A program made the position numbers and the translations under genes. A stretch of 64,000 bases of DNA from Gottschalkia acidurici 9a (GTDB taxonomy: Bacteria; Bacillota; Clostridia; Tissierellales; Gottschalkiaceae): positions 2,712,380 to 2,776,379 of the forward strand of contig NC_018664.1 in assembly GCF_000299355.1 (NCBI RefSeq), written 5' to 3'. The first letter of the stretch is position 1. Each line of letters opens with the position of its first letter. The notes below the pieces were generated by a model. It saw only the letters and a program-made list of their open reading frames with translations, was not told the origin of the DNA and ran no database searches. Below are positions 1-7,688 of this stretch, piece after piece.

Positions 1-174
1 CTTTATATATTCCTTACTCTGCTTCATATATTTATATCTTTTAAATAATTCGCCTAAACAGCTATTATACATTTGTCTTGATATTTCTAATCGCTTATTT
101 AATATATCTTCTTGAAATTTTTCAGTTTTTAACTTCAATGTTAATATAAAATTTGATTTTGTATCACTTGACAC
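1..174 (-). CDS. tnpB: TnpB (IS605 OrfB) RNA-guided nuclease-family protein, N-terminal fragment
   Basis: The reverse strand from 174 to the window edge is open. It encodes a peptide with LTLKLKTEKFQEDILNKRLE followed by RQMYNSCLGELFKRYK, the typical N-terminus of TnpB/IS605 OrfB (long basic helix with a conserved YN). The start is taken as the GTG at 174, eight bases after a GGAGG at 183-187. An upstream GTG in the same frame overlaps that ribosome site. TnpB proteins are omega-RNA-guided DNA nucleases that help keep the transposon in place. Only about 58 codons are visible, so the catalytic RuvC residues and zinc finger cannot be checked. It follows tnpA with a 16-base gap and is probably co-transcribed. 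Confidence 0.8.
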   Translation of the reverse strand, partial: MSSDTKSNFILTLKLKTEKFQEDILNKRLEISRQMYNSCLGELFKRYKYMKQSKEYIK

Positions 175-190
175 AACACTCACCTCCATT

Positions 191-589
191 CTAATATCTT
201 GTTTTTTGTTCTTCTACATACTTCTTAATAGTTTCACTTGATACGTTTCCAGCAGTTGATACAAAATAACTTCTAGTCCATAGGCTAGGCATTTTACTTA
301 ATTCTACAAATTCTTCTCTAATGAGTTTACTACTCACTCCTTTTATCTTTTGCATTATGTCAGCTGGACTTAATGATGGTAGACAATTTAAAAACATATG
401 CGTATGATCTCTATCACATTCTATTGCTATAATTTCTACTTCTAATTTATCGCATATGTCTTTAACTATTTCTTTAAATCTAATTTCTACATTTTGTATA
501 TCGAATATCTTCCTTCTATATCTAGGACAGAATACAAAATGATAATTAATTAATGATACTGTTGTTTGATTCCTTCTATAATTTTTCAT
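191..589 (-). CDS. tnpA: IS200/IS605-family Y1 (HUH) transposase TnpA
   Basis: A protein of about 132 residues with the family layout. An N-terminal beta strand reads YHFVFCPRYRRKIF, the metal-binding histidine pair is DHTHMFL, then PSLSPADIMQKIKG, and the catalytic tyrosine sits in ETIKKYVEEQ near the C-terminus. TnpA cuts and rejoins single-stranded DNA at hairpin-marked ends. Length and motifs look intact. I chose the ATG at 589 (MKNYRRN), where the family usually begins. A start at 637 would add residues and lie upstream of the probable promoter. There is no clear Shine-Dalgarno in front of 589, in line with the low translation usual for these transposases. Confidence 0.9.
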   Translation of the reverse strand: MKNYRRNQTTVSLINYHFVFCPRYRRKIFDIQNVEIRFKEIVKDICDKLEVEIIAIECDRDHTHMFLNCLPSLSPADIMQKIKGVSSKLIREEFVELSKMPSLWTRSYFVSTAGNVSSETIKKYVEEQKTRY

Positions 590-595
590 AACATA

Positions 596-624
596 ACTAT
601 ATATTAATGTGTGTATGTAGTCAA
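596..624 (-). promoter_or_regulatory. Probable sigma-A promoter of tnpA
   Basis: On the minus strand TTGACT (624-619) and TATAGT (601-596) are separated by exactly 17 bases. The -10 ends only six bases before the ATG at 589, so the predicted transcript would begin at or next to the start codon. That would give a leaderless or nearly leaderless mRNA. Confidence 0.5.
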
Positions 625-686
625 CAGCTGTATACACGCATTTTTAATTATTATGTATTTTGAAAGATTAAAAGAAGGCTATCAAT

Positions 687-706
687 CCCACTCCTGAAGG
701 AGTGGG
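687..706. repeat. IS605 left-end hairpin
   Basis: CCCACTCC, TGAA and GGAGTGGG form a perfect 8-bp stem with a 4-base loop upstream of tnpA, the position of the subterminal palindrome bound by TnpA. The stem is not followed by a U-run on the minus strand, which argues against a simple terminator. Confidence 0.7.
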
Positions 707-777
707 CTTTCCGCCAAGGTTTGTAATCATTTTATCATTTTTCATTCTAATTTAAAAGAACAAAGATTTATACAAAA

Positions 778-809
778 CTACAGACCTGTAAAATTTTACA
801 GGTCTGTAG
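778..809 (-). terminator. Terminator overlapping the end of the chemoreceptor gene
   Basis: A perfect 32-base palindrome with 16-base arms (CTACAGACCTG core), followed on the minus strand by a short T-rich tail. The TAA stop of the chemoreceptor (796-798) lies inside the hairpin. Confidence 0.75.
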
Positions 810-2565
810 TTCTAAACTTATCTATATCTTCCCTTAAGTTTTCAGACATATTGTTCAAATCATTTGACATGTTTGTTAAGCCATATATTATCTTATTTTG
901 CTCTTCTACTGTGGCTGCTACTTCCTCGGTTGAAGCAGACAGTTCTTGTGATATATTAGTTATAGCTTCTACTTGTTCTAGTAGCTTCTCTTTTTTATCC
1001 ATTGAACTATTTATTTCTTCATAAACACTACTTATTAATGGTGCTATTTTATTTATTTCTATAAGTATCTCTTTAAATGATGATATCGAATCCTCTATAC
1101 TAGTTACTTGGCTTTTAAGTTTTGAAGTTGTTATGTTTGTAGTATTAGATACGCCACTAAATTCTTTTGTCATATTAGTTGTTATATCTATTATCTCTTT
1201 AGATGAATCAAGTGAGCCTTGCGCTAAATTCCTTATTTCATCAGCCACAACAGCAAATCCTTTACCATGTTCTCCGGCACGAGCAGCTTCTATAGAAGCA
1301 TTTAAAGCTAACAGATTTGTTTGATTTGCTATATTCTCTATAGTATCTGTAACGAAATTTATATCTTTCATATTTTCATTAAATAGGTTTATTTTTTCCG
1401 TTACGTCATTAAACGATTTTTCTATATCTTCAACTGATGCTAATAACTCTTTAAGATTCTTTTCACTCACATCTGCTGATGTTCTTACCCCTTCATTACT
1501 CTTAGATATGTCTTCAAATCTAATTCCTATTTCATCTAAATTCTTAGATAAATTTTCAGCTAAAGAAAGTATTTCTGTTAACTGATGTGCTTGTTCTCCA
1601 GCTCCATGTGCAATCTCTCCTACTACACTTTCTATGTTGTCACTAGAGCTACTTAATTCATTTGAAGAGTCTGATAATTCTTCTGAAGATCTATTTAAGT
1701 TTATTAAAGTATCTTTAATTTTTCCTATTACCTTATCTGTATCGTCTGTCATATTATTAAAGACATCACTTACATATCCTATCTCATCTTTTCTATCATA
1801 TGTACTTCTGACTGTTAAATCTCCATTTGATATGCTTTCCATACAATTAATTATACCTTCAAGAGGTAGTATCTTTCTTCCTATAACATAAATTAAAAAT
1901 ATACTAACTATTCCGCTGAAAACTATAGCTAGAGTTACTATTAGTTTCAAGAGGTTTTTTGCACCAATATAAAAGTCTTCTTCATAACATCCAACATTTA
2001 CATACCAGTCCCAAGGTTCAAAATATTTTACTGCATTAACTTTAGGCTTCTGTGTATCTTCCCCTGGGTTCTGCCACATATAATATACTATACCGTCATT
2101 TTTACGATTATTTCCTTCCTCAATTAATGATTTTGCTACATATTTTCCTTGTGTATCTTTGAAATCTATAATATTTTCTCCTTCTTTAAGAGGATGCATT
2201 ACTTCAAGACCTGTACTATCTATTGCATACATATAAGCTTTTATTTCTTCCATGTCAATATTAGGTTTAACTTCTCTTGTCTTTCCATCGCTTCCCTTAG
2301 GATTGAGCATTATTTGTCTAAATATTTCTTGAGCTTCTTCCCTTGTATATTTGCCCTTCTTAACTTGATTTTCAAGACTAGTCATAGTTTCTATCCCAAT
2401 GTTTACCTTATTATGAAGTGCTTTAATTCCTAATTCAGTTAGCTCCTTTTTAGCGAACGAATAACTTATAGTTCCTATTACAAACATGCTTAAAGTTATT
2501 ATTAGTGTAATAATAGCAAATGAACTGTATAATGACTTTCTTAATGTGCTCTTTTCTTTTTTCAT
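796..2565 (-). CDS. Methyl-accepting chemotaxis protein with periplasmic-side Cache domain
   Basis: A 589-residue transmembrane chemoreceptor. TM1 spans about residues 12-35, an extracytoplasmic Cache-type sensor about 37-200 (with a [10 protein letters not shown] stretch and a WDWYVNVG strand typical of sCache_2), and TM2 about 205-229. A HAMP domain lies at about 230-285. The long coiled-coil signalling domain carries the conserved tip [19 protein letters not shown], then [15 protein letters not shown], which contacts CheA and CheW. The start is supported by AGGAGGT at 2571-2576. The gene is monocistronic, between a strong upstream palindrome and its own terminator. The ligand cannot be read from sequence; Cache receptors usually sense small organic acids or amino acids. 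Confidence 0.95.
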   Translation of the reverse strand: MKKEKSTLRKSLYSSFAIITLIITLSMFVIGTISYSFAKKELTELGIKALHNKVNIGIETMTSLENQVKKGKYTREEAQEIFRQIMLNPKGSDGKTREVKPNIDMEEIKAYMYAIDSTGLEVMHPLKEGENIIDFKDTQGKYVAKSLIEEGNNRKNDGIVYYMWQNPGEDTQKPKVNAVKYFEPWDWYVNVGCYEEDFYIGAKNLLKLIVTLAIVFSGIVSIFLIYVIGRKILPLEGIINCMESISNGDLTVRSTYDRKDEIGYVSDVFNNMTDDTDKVIGKIKDTLINLNRSSEELSDSSNELSSSSDNIESVVGEIAHGAGEQAHQLTEILSLAENLSKNLDEIGIRFEDISKSNEGVRTSADVSEKNLKELLASVEDIEKSFNDVTEKINLFNENMKDINFVTDTIENIANQTNLLALNASIEAARAGEHGKGFAVVADEIRNLAQGSLDSSKEIIDITTNMTKEFSGVSNTTNITTSKLKSQVTSIEDSISSFKEILIEINKIAPLISSVYEEINSSMDKKEKLLEQVEAITNISQELSASTEEVAATVEEQNKIIYGLTNMSNDLNNMSENLREDIDKFRTTDL

Positions 2566-2724
2566 ACTCTACCTCCTTATTTTTATTTTTATAATTAATA
2601 AATCTGTTTATATATTTGTTAATAAATCCTTTTTATAAATCTTCTACATTATTCTACATATATCCTCTATATTTTGTTAACTGAATAAATTTTGCTTAAT
2701 TAAATCTCACTCTTTTTGTGCAGT

Positions 2725-2778
2725 CATTTAAAATGATAAACACCCTTTCGATCGAAAGGGTGTTTATCATTTTAAATG
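2725..2778. terminator. Perfect 54-bp palindrome, probable terminator of the tetR gene
   Basis: Two 27-base arms match without a single mismatch and without a spacer; the centre is CGATCG at 2749-2754. The GC core ACACCCTTTCG is flanked by T-rich arms that give a U-tract on either strand, so it could terminate in both directions. It lies 17 bases beyond the stop of the minus-strand TetR gene and before the next minus-strand gene. Confidence 0.75.
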
Positions 2779-2795
2779 TATTGTCCTATTCTAAT

Positions 2796-3371
2796 TTACT
2801 TAGTATCTGCTCTGCCATTTTTTTTAGCAGTCTTTCCTGCATCCTTGTTCTCACTTATCGATGCAACAACTATTGCTCCCTCTATAAGTATAAGAAATTC
2901 TTTTGCAACTTGTTCTTTATTTACTATCATTGCATCTTCAGCAATTTTTAATATAAGTTCATATAGTTTTTCTTTATGATATTTTGAAATATTGTGTATA
3001 TAAGATTTGGTGGTTCCAACTTCCCCATAAGCATTTATAAATGCACATCCTCTAAAAACATCTTCATGAAACCAGTTATCTAAAGCATCAAATATAGCAA
3101 GCAATTTTTCTCTTGGTTCTTTTACTTGTGCAACCGAATTTTCTAACCATGACATCCAGTACTTATCTCTTTCTGTCAGATATACTTCAACCAATGTATC
3201 CTTAGATGGAAAGTACTTATACATTGTGTTCATAGCAACATTTGATTCTTTTACTATCCTATCTATTCCAACCGACTGTATACCCTCACTATAAAATAGA
3301 CGCTTAGCTGTATCTAAAATTCTCATTGCTGCTTCACTCTTACTATAGTCTATCTTTTTAGTGCTATCCAT
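2796..3371 (-). CDS. TetR/AcrR-family transcriptional repressor
   Basis: A 191-residue protein with an N-terminal TetR helix-turn-helix at about residues 14-60 (AAMRILDTAKRLFYSEGIQS, then VKESNVAMNTMYKYFPSKDTL). The all-helical ligand-binding C-terminus includes FRGCAFINAYGEVG, common in a subgroup of TetR proteins that control small detoxification enzymes. It is divergent from a DJ-1/PfpI-family gene. The shared intergenic region holds two copies of a TetR-like operator, so it most likely represses that gene and perhaps itself. The tail is lysine-rich (KTAKKNGRADTK). The ribosome site is a modest GGGATGG. The inducer is unknown. Confidence 0.92.
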   Translation of the reverse strand: MDSTKKIDYSKSEAAMRILDTAKRLFYSEGIQSVGIDRIVKESNVAMNTMYKYFPSKDTLVEVYLTERDKYWMSWLENSVAQVKEPREKLLAIFDALDNWFHEDVFRGCAFINAYGEVGTTKSYIHNISKYHKEKLYELILKIAEDAMIVNKEQVAKEFLILIEGAIVVASISENKDAGKTAKKNGRADTK

Positions 3372-3442
3372 TCTCTCACCATCCCTTTATTTATATTTTA
3401 TCAATATATTATCTTTTTATCTATACTTTAATAATTAAAGCA

Positions 3443-3471
3443 TTGACACTAGAGTGAACGTTCTATATAAT
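3443..3471 (+). promoter_or_regulatory. Consensus sigma-A promoter of the DJ-1/PfpI gene
   Basis: TTGACA (3443-3448), a 17-base spacer and TATAAT (3466-3471) match the consensus at every base. The spacer contains one TetR operator copy and the second copy sits at the start of the transcript, so this strong promoter is expected to be silent until the repressor is removed. Confidence 0.88.
3450..3465. promoter_or_regulatory. TetR operator copy 1
   Basis: TAGAGTGAACGTTCTA lies inside the promoter spacer. It matches copy 2 at 14 of 16 positions (consensus TAGARTGAWCGTTCTA) and is a near-palindrome of the TAGAACG/CGTTCTA type common to TetR repressors. Confidence 0.7.
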
Positions 3472-3481
3472 AAGTCCTAAG

Positions 3482-3497
3482 TAGAATGATCGTTCTA
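3482..3497. promoter_or_regulatory. TetR operator copy 2
   Basis: TAGAATGATCGTTCTA is a near-perfect palindrome (GTAGAA at one flank, TTCTAC at the other, 3481-3498) just downstream of the predicted transcription start near 3478. Its centre is 32 bases from that of copy 1, about three helical turns, so two dimers would bind the same DNA face. Confidence 0.75.
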
Positions 3498-3524
3498 CTC
3501 AATATCTTTCTAGGAGGTTTTCTT

Positions 3525-4187
3525 ATGAGTAAAAAAGTAGATGGCTTTAGACTAGGTATTTATATTTTTAAAGATGCTGAAATAGTGGACTTTGCAGCAC
3601 CGTATGGAGTATTTTCCGTTGCAAGAAGACTAGATCCTTCACTAGATGCATTTTTTATTAGTGATTCTTCAAGACCTGTTCAGGCACAAGGAGGATTTAC
3701 TATTTTACCCAATTATAGTTTTAGTGATAATCCTTCCATTGATGCATTCTTAATTCCTGGTGGATTTGGTACACGACAAGAAATATATAATACTAGACTG
3801 CATGACTATATAAACAGTCTACCTGAAAGTACTATTTTAACTAGCGTATGTACTGGTTCTTGGATATATGGACACATGGGACTTTTAGATGGGATTGCTG
3901 CTACGAATAGAAAAGAACCTGACAAATTAGAGTCTTCTGAAGCTGGAATGGTACCTATTGATAGGTTAGCTAAGATAGCTCCTTCTTGTAAGATTAGTCG
4001 TTCTCGTGTTGTTGATTCTGGAAGAATAGTTACTGGTGGTGGAATAGCTGCTGGGATGGAAGTTGGGTTTCATATGTTGAGAAGGGCTGGCTATGATGAA
4101 TACTTTATAAGTGAAGTTTCTAGAATAATGGAGTACAAAGAAGCCTATGATTTATATCGTGACGATATAGAGTATGACAATGTGTAA
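3525..4187 (+). CDS. DJ-1/PfpI-family protein (isonitrile hydratase-like)
   Basis: About 220 residues with a class I glutamine-amidotransferase-like fold. The nucleophile-elbow cysteine is in TSVCTGSWIYG, an acidic residue follows early beta strands (FKDAEIVDFAAPYGVFS), and the C-terminal GRIVTGGGIAAGMEVG loop is typical of GlxA/isonitrile-hydratase-like members. The start is the ATG at 3525, eight bases after AGGAGG (3512-3517); an in-frame ATG at 3486 falls inside the operator and has no ribosome site. The gene is divergent from, and almost certainly controlled by, the neighbouring TetR. The substrate is unknown; family members act on isonitriles or reactive carbonyls, so a stress or detoxification role is inferred. 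Confidence 0.88.
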   Translation: MSKKVDGFRLGIYIFKDAEIVDFAAPYGVFSVARRLDPSLDAFFISDSSRPVQAQGGFTILPNYSFSDNPSIDAFLIPGGFGTRQEIYNTRLHDYINSLPESTILTSVCTGSWIYGHMGLLDGIAATNRKEPDKLESSEAGMVPIDRLAKIAPSCKISRSRVVDSGRIVTGGGIAAGMEVGFHMLRRAGYDEYFISEVSRIMEYKEAYDLYRDDIEYDNV

Positions 4188-4214
4188 AAGCTAAATTTGA
4201 ATTTAATATAATAA

Positions 4215-4257
4215 AAGCACTATCAAAATTTATTAGAATCTTATATTGGTAGTGCTT
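4215..4257. terminator. Bidirectional terminator between convergent genes
   Basis: A 12-bp stem (AAGCACTATCAA with TTGGTAGTGCTT, one G-U pair) and a 19-base loop lie between the plus-strand DJ-1 gene and the minus-strand transporter gene. The AGCACTATCAA arm recurs in the hairpin at 7646-7682. Confidence 0.75.
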
Positions 4258-4263
4258 AATTTT

Positions 4264-4875
4264 CTATTTTTTAAATATGCCAAATGGCTTTCCTACTGGA
4301 AGAAATACTCTTCCGAAATGAGTATTTAATACACAAGCTGCTGAACCATAGAATGAAAATATTGCTATTAAAAGTTCTGCGTATCCTGCTAAAGTATGTG
4401 TAAATTCATATGCTATACCGAATGTACTAAGTGTTAAACCTATGAATAAAACGTCTATTAAACAAAATATTGTGAATAATACCTTATGAGTTTCCATAGC
4501 TCCTATAGTCATATATATAGTAAATAGTAAATATCCTAGATATGCGAATCCAAGTTGTTTAGGATCTACAGTATTTGCGAGATTTGCACCAAATACTCCT
4601 AATTTTATCATCCAACTCATAGCAACTCCAAACCAAAAAAATGCATATCCTCCAAAAGCGGTAGTACCGAAAATATTATTGCGTTTACAATCTTCTATAC
4701 AGGCAAATAGTTGTGCAAATGCTCCTAAAAATATTGCCCATGGAATTACAAATGATACTTCACCTGTTATCCCTAATTTATTACTTGATGCTACTAATGT
4801 AACCATGGCTAGTCCAAATAATCCTATTGCAGATGGATCAGCATTGACCATTTTTACGTTTTGTGTTCCTTCCAT
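4264..4875 (-). CDS. satP: GPR1/FUN34/YaaH-family acetate-succinate transporter
   Basis: A 203-residue membrane protein with about six TM helices and the family signature at the start, NADPSAIGLFGLAMVTLV (a variant of the NPAPLGL motif), followed by AFFWFGVAMSW. Relatives such as SatP/YaaH move acetate or succinate with protons across the cytoplasmic membrane and form hexamers. The start is supported by AGGAGG about ten bases upstream. It is a single-gene unit between two terminators, with a 200-base AT-rich upstream region. The substrate is inferred from the family only. Confidence 0.9.
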   Translation of the reverse strand: MEGTQNVKMVNADPSAIGLFGLAMVTLVASSNKLGITGEVSFVIPWAIFLGAFAQLFACIEDCKRNNIFGTTAFGGYAFFWFGVAMSWMIKLGVFGANLANTVDPKQLGFAYLGYLLFTIYMTIGAMETHKVLFTIFCLIDVLFIGLTLSTFGIAYEFTHTLAGYAELLIAIFSFYGSAACVLNTHFGRVFLPVGKPFGIFKK

Positions 4876-5075
4876 TTCATCCTCCTGAATCTGTTTAGCT
4901 TTTACACATACATCAAATAATACTCTCTTTTTTATTAGTTGTAAATATCTTTTATTACAATATGAATCAATGTAAAAATTTGGCCTTCATATATAACTAT
5001 ATATACCTTATTTGATATAAATATCAATAGATATAGTCAATATAGAAATATATACGATAAGATAAATAGTAAATA

Positions 5076-5109
5076 AAAAAATCCCTTCATAATCTTAGAA
5101 GGGATTTTT
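5076..5109 (-). terminator. Terminator of the large membrane-protein gene
   Basis: AAAAATCCCTTC (5076-5087) pairs perfectly with GAAGGGATTTTT (5098-5109), with a 10-base loop. On the minus strand the 3' arm runs into a long T-tract, and the hairpin lies five bases past the stop at 5114. Confidence 0.88.
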
Positions 5110-5113
5110 AATA

Positions 5114-6676
5114 CTATACTATAGCAAGAGAATATATTACACCTATTATACCAATGGTGCCTAATGTATACACTACTTTAGCTGGCATTTTTCCATTACT
5201 ATCAGCAGCTTTACCAAACATACCAAATACAAATGGATGAATTAAGAAAGGCATTGCAAATATAAAAGCAATCATCTGTGAAGCTAATTCTCCAAACATA
5301 CCCTCCTGAACTGCTGCAAATAGTCCAAAGTGAGATATAGCCGAAGCTGTTGCAACAGATGCATCATTTATTGACATACCCGCAAAGTGTAGCATGGAAA
5401 AACTTCCAAATACCGCAACTAGTTGCCATCCAAGTGAAAATTGTATTAATCCTTTAACCTCTATACTTTCTTTACCGTCTGAACTCTTTAATGTTTTTAA
5501 AGACCATACTGTAAGCAAAATACCTATGACTGCTATAGGCACAGCCCAACCTATCATTAAATATCCTCTTTCTGCACTTGCTGCTAATATAGAGAATACA
5601 AATACATGCCCTAGAAAAGGTATATTAATCATTATTGGTGCTCTAGATGCTGCTTCTTGACCTAAATCTCCTGCTGTACATGCTCCTGTTAACCCTGAGT
5701 GAGATAACCCACCTGCCATACCTGGTGCAAGGTTTCTTATGTGGTTCGCACGCCCAAATAATATTAACAGTGTAAGTCCAAAGAACATCCAAAATACTTG
5801 CCCAAATAAACCATAAGCCATAATAGACTTCATTTCTGTTAGTTGGAATGCTTCAATCATTCTTGAACCACCTACCATAAAATTCGCAGCTAGTACAACT
5901 GGTATCCCGGCAAACAATAATGATCTAACTGTAGGTCCAAATTTCCAATTAGATAAGACTCCACCCAATACAGAAGATATAACCATAGCAAAGAAAATTT
6001 GTGGTAGCCCAATAATAGGTTTTATAGCTTCTGCAATATTAGTTGAAATAACTAATATTGCTACTATAGCAACAATCTCTATAAAGCCCTTTCTTAAATA
6101 TTGTCCTTTATTTTTAATAGACGCTTTATAGTCAATAAGAATCATTGATACTACTATTCCTATATAAGCTATAATTGGATAGAACTTATGAACAGGATCA
6201 TCTGGTGATGAGCCTAATATCAGTCTTTTAACAGCCTCTATACCCATTAAAATAAAGAAAGCTCTCAAAATAAATATAAGTTGTGTACGTTTTGTACCAA
6301 GAATTACTTCTTCCTCTGATTGAATCATCAAGTCTTCAATCTCTAATTTTTGGTGCGATAATATCTTTCTAATTTCTTGCCCTCCAACAAAGAAGGTTAC
6401 AATTAAAGCTGTAACTGTCAATCTACTCATTAAGTCTACAATCGGAAGCTCAGGTAATCCTGGAGTTGCTACGTCACTTACAACGAGAATTGCCCCCATA
6501 GCTAGCCCGAAAACTACAATAATTAAAATGGGTGAATATCGAGTTCCAGCCACAACCGTCCGTGCAATTAACACGATAGGTATAATTAATATTAGTGTTA
6601 ACCAAAACTGGTTTAGCATTTGAACATGTAACATTTGATCAAGTAATTGTTCCATAAATCCTGATTCTAAAAACAT
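5114..6676 (-). CDS. Multi-pass membrane protein, probable transporter, family not recognised
   Basis: A 520-residue, very hydrophobic protein with roughly 11-13 predicted TM helices. The middle has a hydrophilic loop at about residues 105-125 (IRKILSHQKLEIEDLMIQSE). Glycine-rich membrane segments, FFVGGQEIRKI and GMAGGLSHSGLTGACTAGD, look like re-entrant or substrate-binding hairpins and loosely recall GltS-type sodium symporters, but I cannot assign the family. The start is uncertain. ATG 6676 has no ribosome site; ATG 6655 (MEQLLDQ) follows a weak AGGA. The leader, instead of a normal promoter region, carries a group I intron on the same strand. The gene ends at a strong terminator and appears to be transcribed alone. 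Confidence 0.7.
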   Translation of the reverse strand: MFLESGFMEQLLDQMLHVQMLNQFWLTLILIIPIVLIARTVVAGTRYSPILIIVVFGLAMGAILVVSDVATPGLPELPIVDLMSRLTVTALIVTFFVGGQEIRKILSHQKLEIEDLMIQSEEEVILGTKRTQLIFILRAFFILMGIEAVKRLILGSSPDDPVHKFYPIIAYIGIVVSMILIDYKASIKNKGQYLRKGFIEIVAIVAILVISTNIAEAIKPIIGLPQIFFAMVISSVLGGVLSNWKFGPTVRSLLFAGIPVVLAANFMVGGSRMIEAFQLTEMKSIMAYGLFGQVFWMFFGLTLLILFGRANHIRNLAPGMAGGLSHSGLTGACTAGDLGQEAASRAPIMINIPFLGHVFVFSILAASAERGYLMIGWAVPIAVIGILLTVWSLKTLKSSDGKESIEVKGLIQFSLGWQLVAVFGSFSMLHFAGMSINDASVATASAISHFGLFAAVQEGMFGELASQMIAFIFAMPFLIHPFVFGMFGKAADSNGKMPAKVVYTLGTIGIIGVIYSLAIV

Positions 6677-6740
6677 GTAAAGTCATACTTTTTTCGTATT
6701 TAGTTGTGTTACTTTTGTATTATTTTCTAAATAACCATCA

Positions 6741-6862
6741 AGTAGTAAGTGAGACTATTATTTACCTTTATGGTAAGTCTCCCACAACCGTATTTAAAAG
6801 TCCTATATTTTTAAAGTCGAGATTACTTTTACATATGCTTATAAGATTTTTAGGTACGGTTG
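6741..6862 (-). repeat. Nested hairpins 3' of the group I intron, resembling an IS605/IStron right end or omega-RNA
   Basis: Two stacked structures are seen. CAACCGTA (6785-6792) pairs with TACGGTTG (6855-6862). Next to it GAGACT (6751-6756) pairs with AGTCTC (6776-6781), enclosing TTACC/GGTAA with a small loop. On the minus strand both come after the intron core. IStrons combine a group I intron with IS605 ends, and TnpB guide-RNA scaffolds fold from the right end. The placement fits such an element with its tnpA/tnpB lost, but this is inference. Confidence 0.4.
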
Positions 6863-6949
6863 TTACTAATTTAAAAATTAAATTTATACGTGTTTTTAGA
6901 GTGTTCATATAGACTCGTTACATCTATACAGTTCTCAGGCTTTTATAAC

Positions 6950-7418
6950 CATGAACTTCTTATGCTTTCACATAAGCACAGACTATATCATAATCTTAAG
7001 ACTTACTAAACTTAATTAGTTTCAGAAAGAAAATAAAACTAATTTTCACTTAAGATCCTCCCTGTTTCCCTTAACTTTAAGGTACGAGATCTCTCTCTAG
7101 TCGTTGAACGTTCCTCTTTTCGAGGCTTCGCTGCTGATCACCCATTTTTTTCAGTGTTTAGGATTTAACCATGCACCATCTACTCAATTTTTTCTGCTTT
7201 CGCAACTTTCACGCTTAAGCTTTTTTCATCTTTACGTTGTAGTAAGGAAGCTTAGTTCCTTGCAGTCGCTTAGTATTCAAAGGATAAGCGAATGACACAA
7301 AATCAAAGATTTTGGTTATCTGCTTGAGTAGCTTTAGGGACTCCCAGCAATTAAAGGAGTTTTGGATAGACTTTTATCTATCACTCTACACTCTTTGTGA
7401 ATGTAGGGAGCTTTTTAT
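6950..7418 (-). ncRNA. Group I self-splicing intron core (no ORF)
   Basis: Read on the minus strand, all four conserved core strings occur in order. P is AATTGCTGGGAG (7352-7341). Q is GATCAGCAGCGAAGC (7139-7125). R is GTTCAACGACTAGAG (7108-7094). S is GATTATGATATAGTC (6995-6981). The CAGC of Q complements the GCTG of P (P4), and ACTA of R complements TAGT of S (P7). A P9-like hairpin, CTTATG/CATAAG, follows S at 6959-6976. Near the 5' side GATAGA/TCTATC (7364-7381) forms another stem. No homing endonuclease or transposase is encoded inside. The splice sites cannot be fixed by eye; the core boundaries given are approximate. It lies in the leader of the membrane-protein gene at 5114-6676, on the same strand. 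Confidence 0.88.
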
Positions 7419-7645
7419 TTTATAAAACATATTAGTACAATTTTACTATGTTTGTGTATGCCTTATTAAATCGTCTCTTGCTCCTTATTTTTAAGTTATT
7501 TTTTTGTGCCACTATATATTTACTCAATAATTTTAACATAAACTACATTCATTGTCTAAGCTTATTGAAAGTTCTTTATTTAATTTATTTTGGAATAAAA
7601 TATTTTGATAGCAGTATAGTTTCCATTTAAATTTCTAAACTTAAA

Positions 7646-7682
7646 AGCACTATCAAACTATTTTAAATAGTTTGATAGTGCT
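7646..7682 (-). terminator. Terminator of the GNAT-like gene
   Basis: A perfect 37-base inverted repeat (18-base arms around a central T) begins with AGCACTATCAAACTA. It lies seven bases after the minus-strand stop and has T-rich sequence on both sides. Its outer arm is shared with the terminator at 4215-4257. Confidence 0.85.
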
Positions 7683-7688
7683 CTGTTT

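Larger units (their letters stand above)
1..720 (-). mobile_element. IS200/IS605-family insertion sequence, left end and tnpA, cut by window edge
   Basis: This is a minus-strand element made of tnpA (Y1 transposase) followed by the start of tnpB. A perfect 8-bp hairpin lies 98 bases upstream of tnpA, the usual place of the subterminal left-end hairpin recognised by TnpA. The tnpB body and right end lie outside the window, so it cannot be judged whether the copy is intact. The outer boundary near 720 is approximate, because IS605 elements make no target duplication that would mark it. Confidence 0.85.

Noticed and set aside
687-706. GC hairpin upstream of tnpA as an ordinary terminator
   Set aside because: No minus-strand gene ends there and no U-run follows on that strand; its place fits an IS605 end better.
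6706-7295. Short plus-strand open frames opposite the intron
   Set aside because: They have no ribosome sites and lie antisense to the conserved intron core; they are chance frames.
7421-7645. c-di-GMP riboswitch upstream of the group I intron, as in C. difficile
   Set aside because: I looked for the conserved strings of both c-di-GMP aptamer classes and did not find them; the stretch is plain AT-rich sequence. A short plus-strand frame at 7448-7630 has no ribosome site.
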